Assembly: GCA_024400715.1 (NCBI GenBank)
Contig: JAKSMH010000045.1
Coordinates: 1 to 7,242 of the forward strand
Source of the DNA: Bacteroidales bacterium
GTDB lineage: Bacteria > Bacteroidota > Bacteroidia > Bacteroidales > WCHB1-69
Direction: 5' to 3'
Length of the DNA stretch: 7,242 bases
The translations under genes and the position numbers were made by a program. The first letter of the stretch is position 1. Each line of letters opens with the position of its first letter. This document shows, one piece after another, positions 6,673 through 7,242 of the stretch. The notes under the pieces were generated by a model. The model did no database searches and had not been told where the DNA came from. It saw only the letters and a list, made by a program, of their open reading frames with translations.

Positions 6673-6702
6673 TTGGTGCTATTGAAAAAAATTGTAACTT
6701 TG
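6673..6702 (+). promoter_or_regulatory. Bacteroidota-type sigma promoter (-33/-7) for the downstream exported protein
   Basis: TAACTTTG at 6695-6702 is an exact match to the TAnnTTTG -7 element of the primary sigma factor in Bacteroidota. TTG at 6673-6675 lies 19 bases upstream, the spacing expected for the -33 element. The site is in the only real intergenic gap of this part of the window, and transcription would start around 6708-6710, giving a leader of about 15 bases before ATG 6724. Exact TAnnTTTG matches also occur by chance inside genes here, so position and spacing are the main support. Confidence 0.72.
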
Positions 6703-6723
6703 CACACTTGTTTTTAAATTATA

Positions 6724-7242
6724 ATGAATATGAAAAACTCAAAATTGATTTTGTTGGCAATGCTTGTGTCTGTGGCAAGTATGTTTGTTGTTTCGGCGTT
6801 TGCTTCTGAAAATTTTTCAACGATACAGTCAAAGCCGCAAAAGACCACTTCTCCGGTTATCAAAGGTCAGATATTGAATAACACCTTTTCCAAGGTAAGT
6901 CTGCAGTTGGCATACGGAAATGATCGTCAATCTTATGGCGAGGCCGTCATTGACAAAGACGGAAATTTTGAATTGAAGTCAACGGTGACCAACAATGATA
7001 TCTATATGTTGGTGTTCGCCGAAAAGCAAAATTTCCTGCTTGTCTTGGAACCTAACCAAACCATCGAATTGGTCATTGACGCGGATAATCTTCGTGCGGT
7101 GCCTCAGACCTCTGGTTCTAAATCTATGAACTTTGTCAAGAATGTCACGGACTTGTTGTCCGACAGCCAATTGTTGCTGGATAGCATTAATCACGCCCTG
7201 CAGGTGGATAAAAATCAGATTTTCTTCCACGGTTTTACGCAG
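6724..7242 (+). CDS. Exported protein with DUF4369-like N-terminal domain, probably TlpA/ResA-type thioredoxin-family (3' partial)
   Basis: The frame is open from ATG 6724 to the window edge (173 residues). The N-terminus has Lys4 and Lys7, a hydrophobic core at 8-23 and a good signal peptidase I site after AFA (25-27), so the protein is exported; there is no lipobox Cys. Residues ~46-123 have the pattern of DUF4369-type domains: VIKGQI (45-50), a beta-rich stretch, AVIDKDGNFEL (74-84), then LVLEPNQTIELVID (106-119). A following SGSKSMNFVKNVTDLL (130-145) resembles the linker helix region of these proteins. In Bacteroidota this domain usually precedes a periplasmic thioredoxin-like fold with CxxC. 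That part lies beyond the window, so the thioredoxin assignment is inference. A second ATG at 6730 is an alternative start with a similar context. The gene has its own promoter and is probably transcribed separately from the aspartate kinase gene. Confidence 0.72.
   Translation, partial: MNMKNSKLILLAMLVSVASMFVVSAFASENFSTIQSKPQKTTSPVIKGQILNNTFSKVSLQLAYGNDRQSYGEAVIDKDGNFELKSTVTNNDIYMLVFAEKQNFLLVLEPNQTIELVIDADNLRAVPQTSGSKSMNFVKNVTDLLSDSQLLLDSINHALQVDKNQIFFHGFTQ

Noticed and set aside
6633..6676. Imperfect direct repeat GAATGGC...AATT...GG around the lysC stop
   Set aside because: Only about 12 bases match, with gaps; no mobile-element or protein-binding logic supports it.

Overview
The window looks like chromosomal DNA of a member of the Bacteroidota. 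The evidence is a protein with a C-terminal type IX secretion (T9SS) type B sorting domain, a PKD-type cell-surface protein architecture, a Bacteroidota-style lipoprotein glutaminyl cyclase, start codons in A/T-rich contexts without Shine-Dalgarno sequences, and an intergenic match to the phylum's -33/-7 promoter (TTG near -33, TAnnTTTG at -7). I cannot name the genus. All genes lie on the + strand and there is almost no non-coding DNA.

Region 1 (1-5324) is a tightly packed block of four reading frames: the tail of an unidentified protein, a multi-pass GT-C (GT39/PMT-like) glycosyltransferase, a 780-residue T9SS-secreted surface protein, and a lipoprotein glutaminyl-peptide cyclotransferase of the M28 fold. 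The junctions are an 8-base overlap, a 14-base overlap and a 2-base gap, so co-transcription and translational coupling are likely. A hairpin with a T tract (5331-5353) closes the block. The common theme is maturation of the cell envelope: a membrane enzyme probably using lipid-linked sugar, an exported protein whose predicted mature N-terminus is Gln, and an enzyme that converts N-terminal Gln to pyroglutamate.

Region 2 (5376-6647) is a monofunctional aspartate kinase (lysC-type), the first step towards diaminopimelate/lysine, threonine and methionine. It appears functionally unrelated to its neighbours.

Region 3 (6648-7242) holds a well-formed Bacteroidota promoter followed by the first 173 residues of an exported protein that resembles the N-terminal domain (DUF4369-like) of TlpA/ResA-type thioredoxin-family proteins. 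The window ends before any thioredoxin fold.

No rRNA, tRNA, CRISPR array, insertion sequence or prophage is visible. I do not see a clearly new system. The most interesting points are the pairing of the Gln-starting T9SS protein with a glutaminyl cyclase, the altered acidic motif in the GT-C enzyme, the many Bacteroidota-type O-glycosylation motifs in the exported proteins, and an A-rich slippage-prone tract just upstream of a coupled gene junction.
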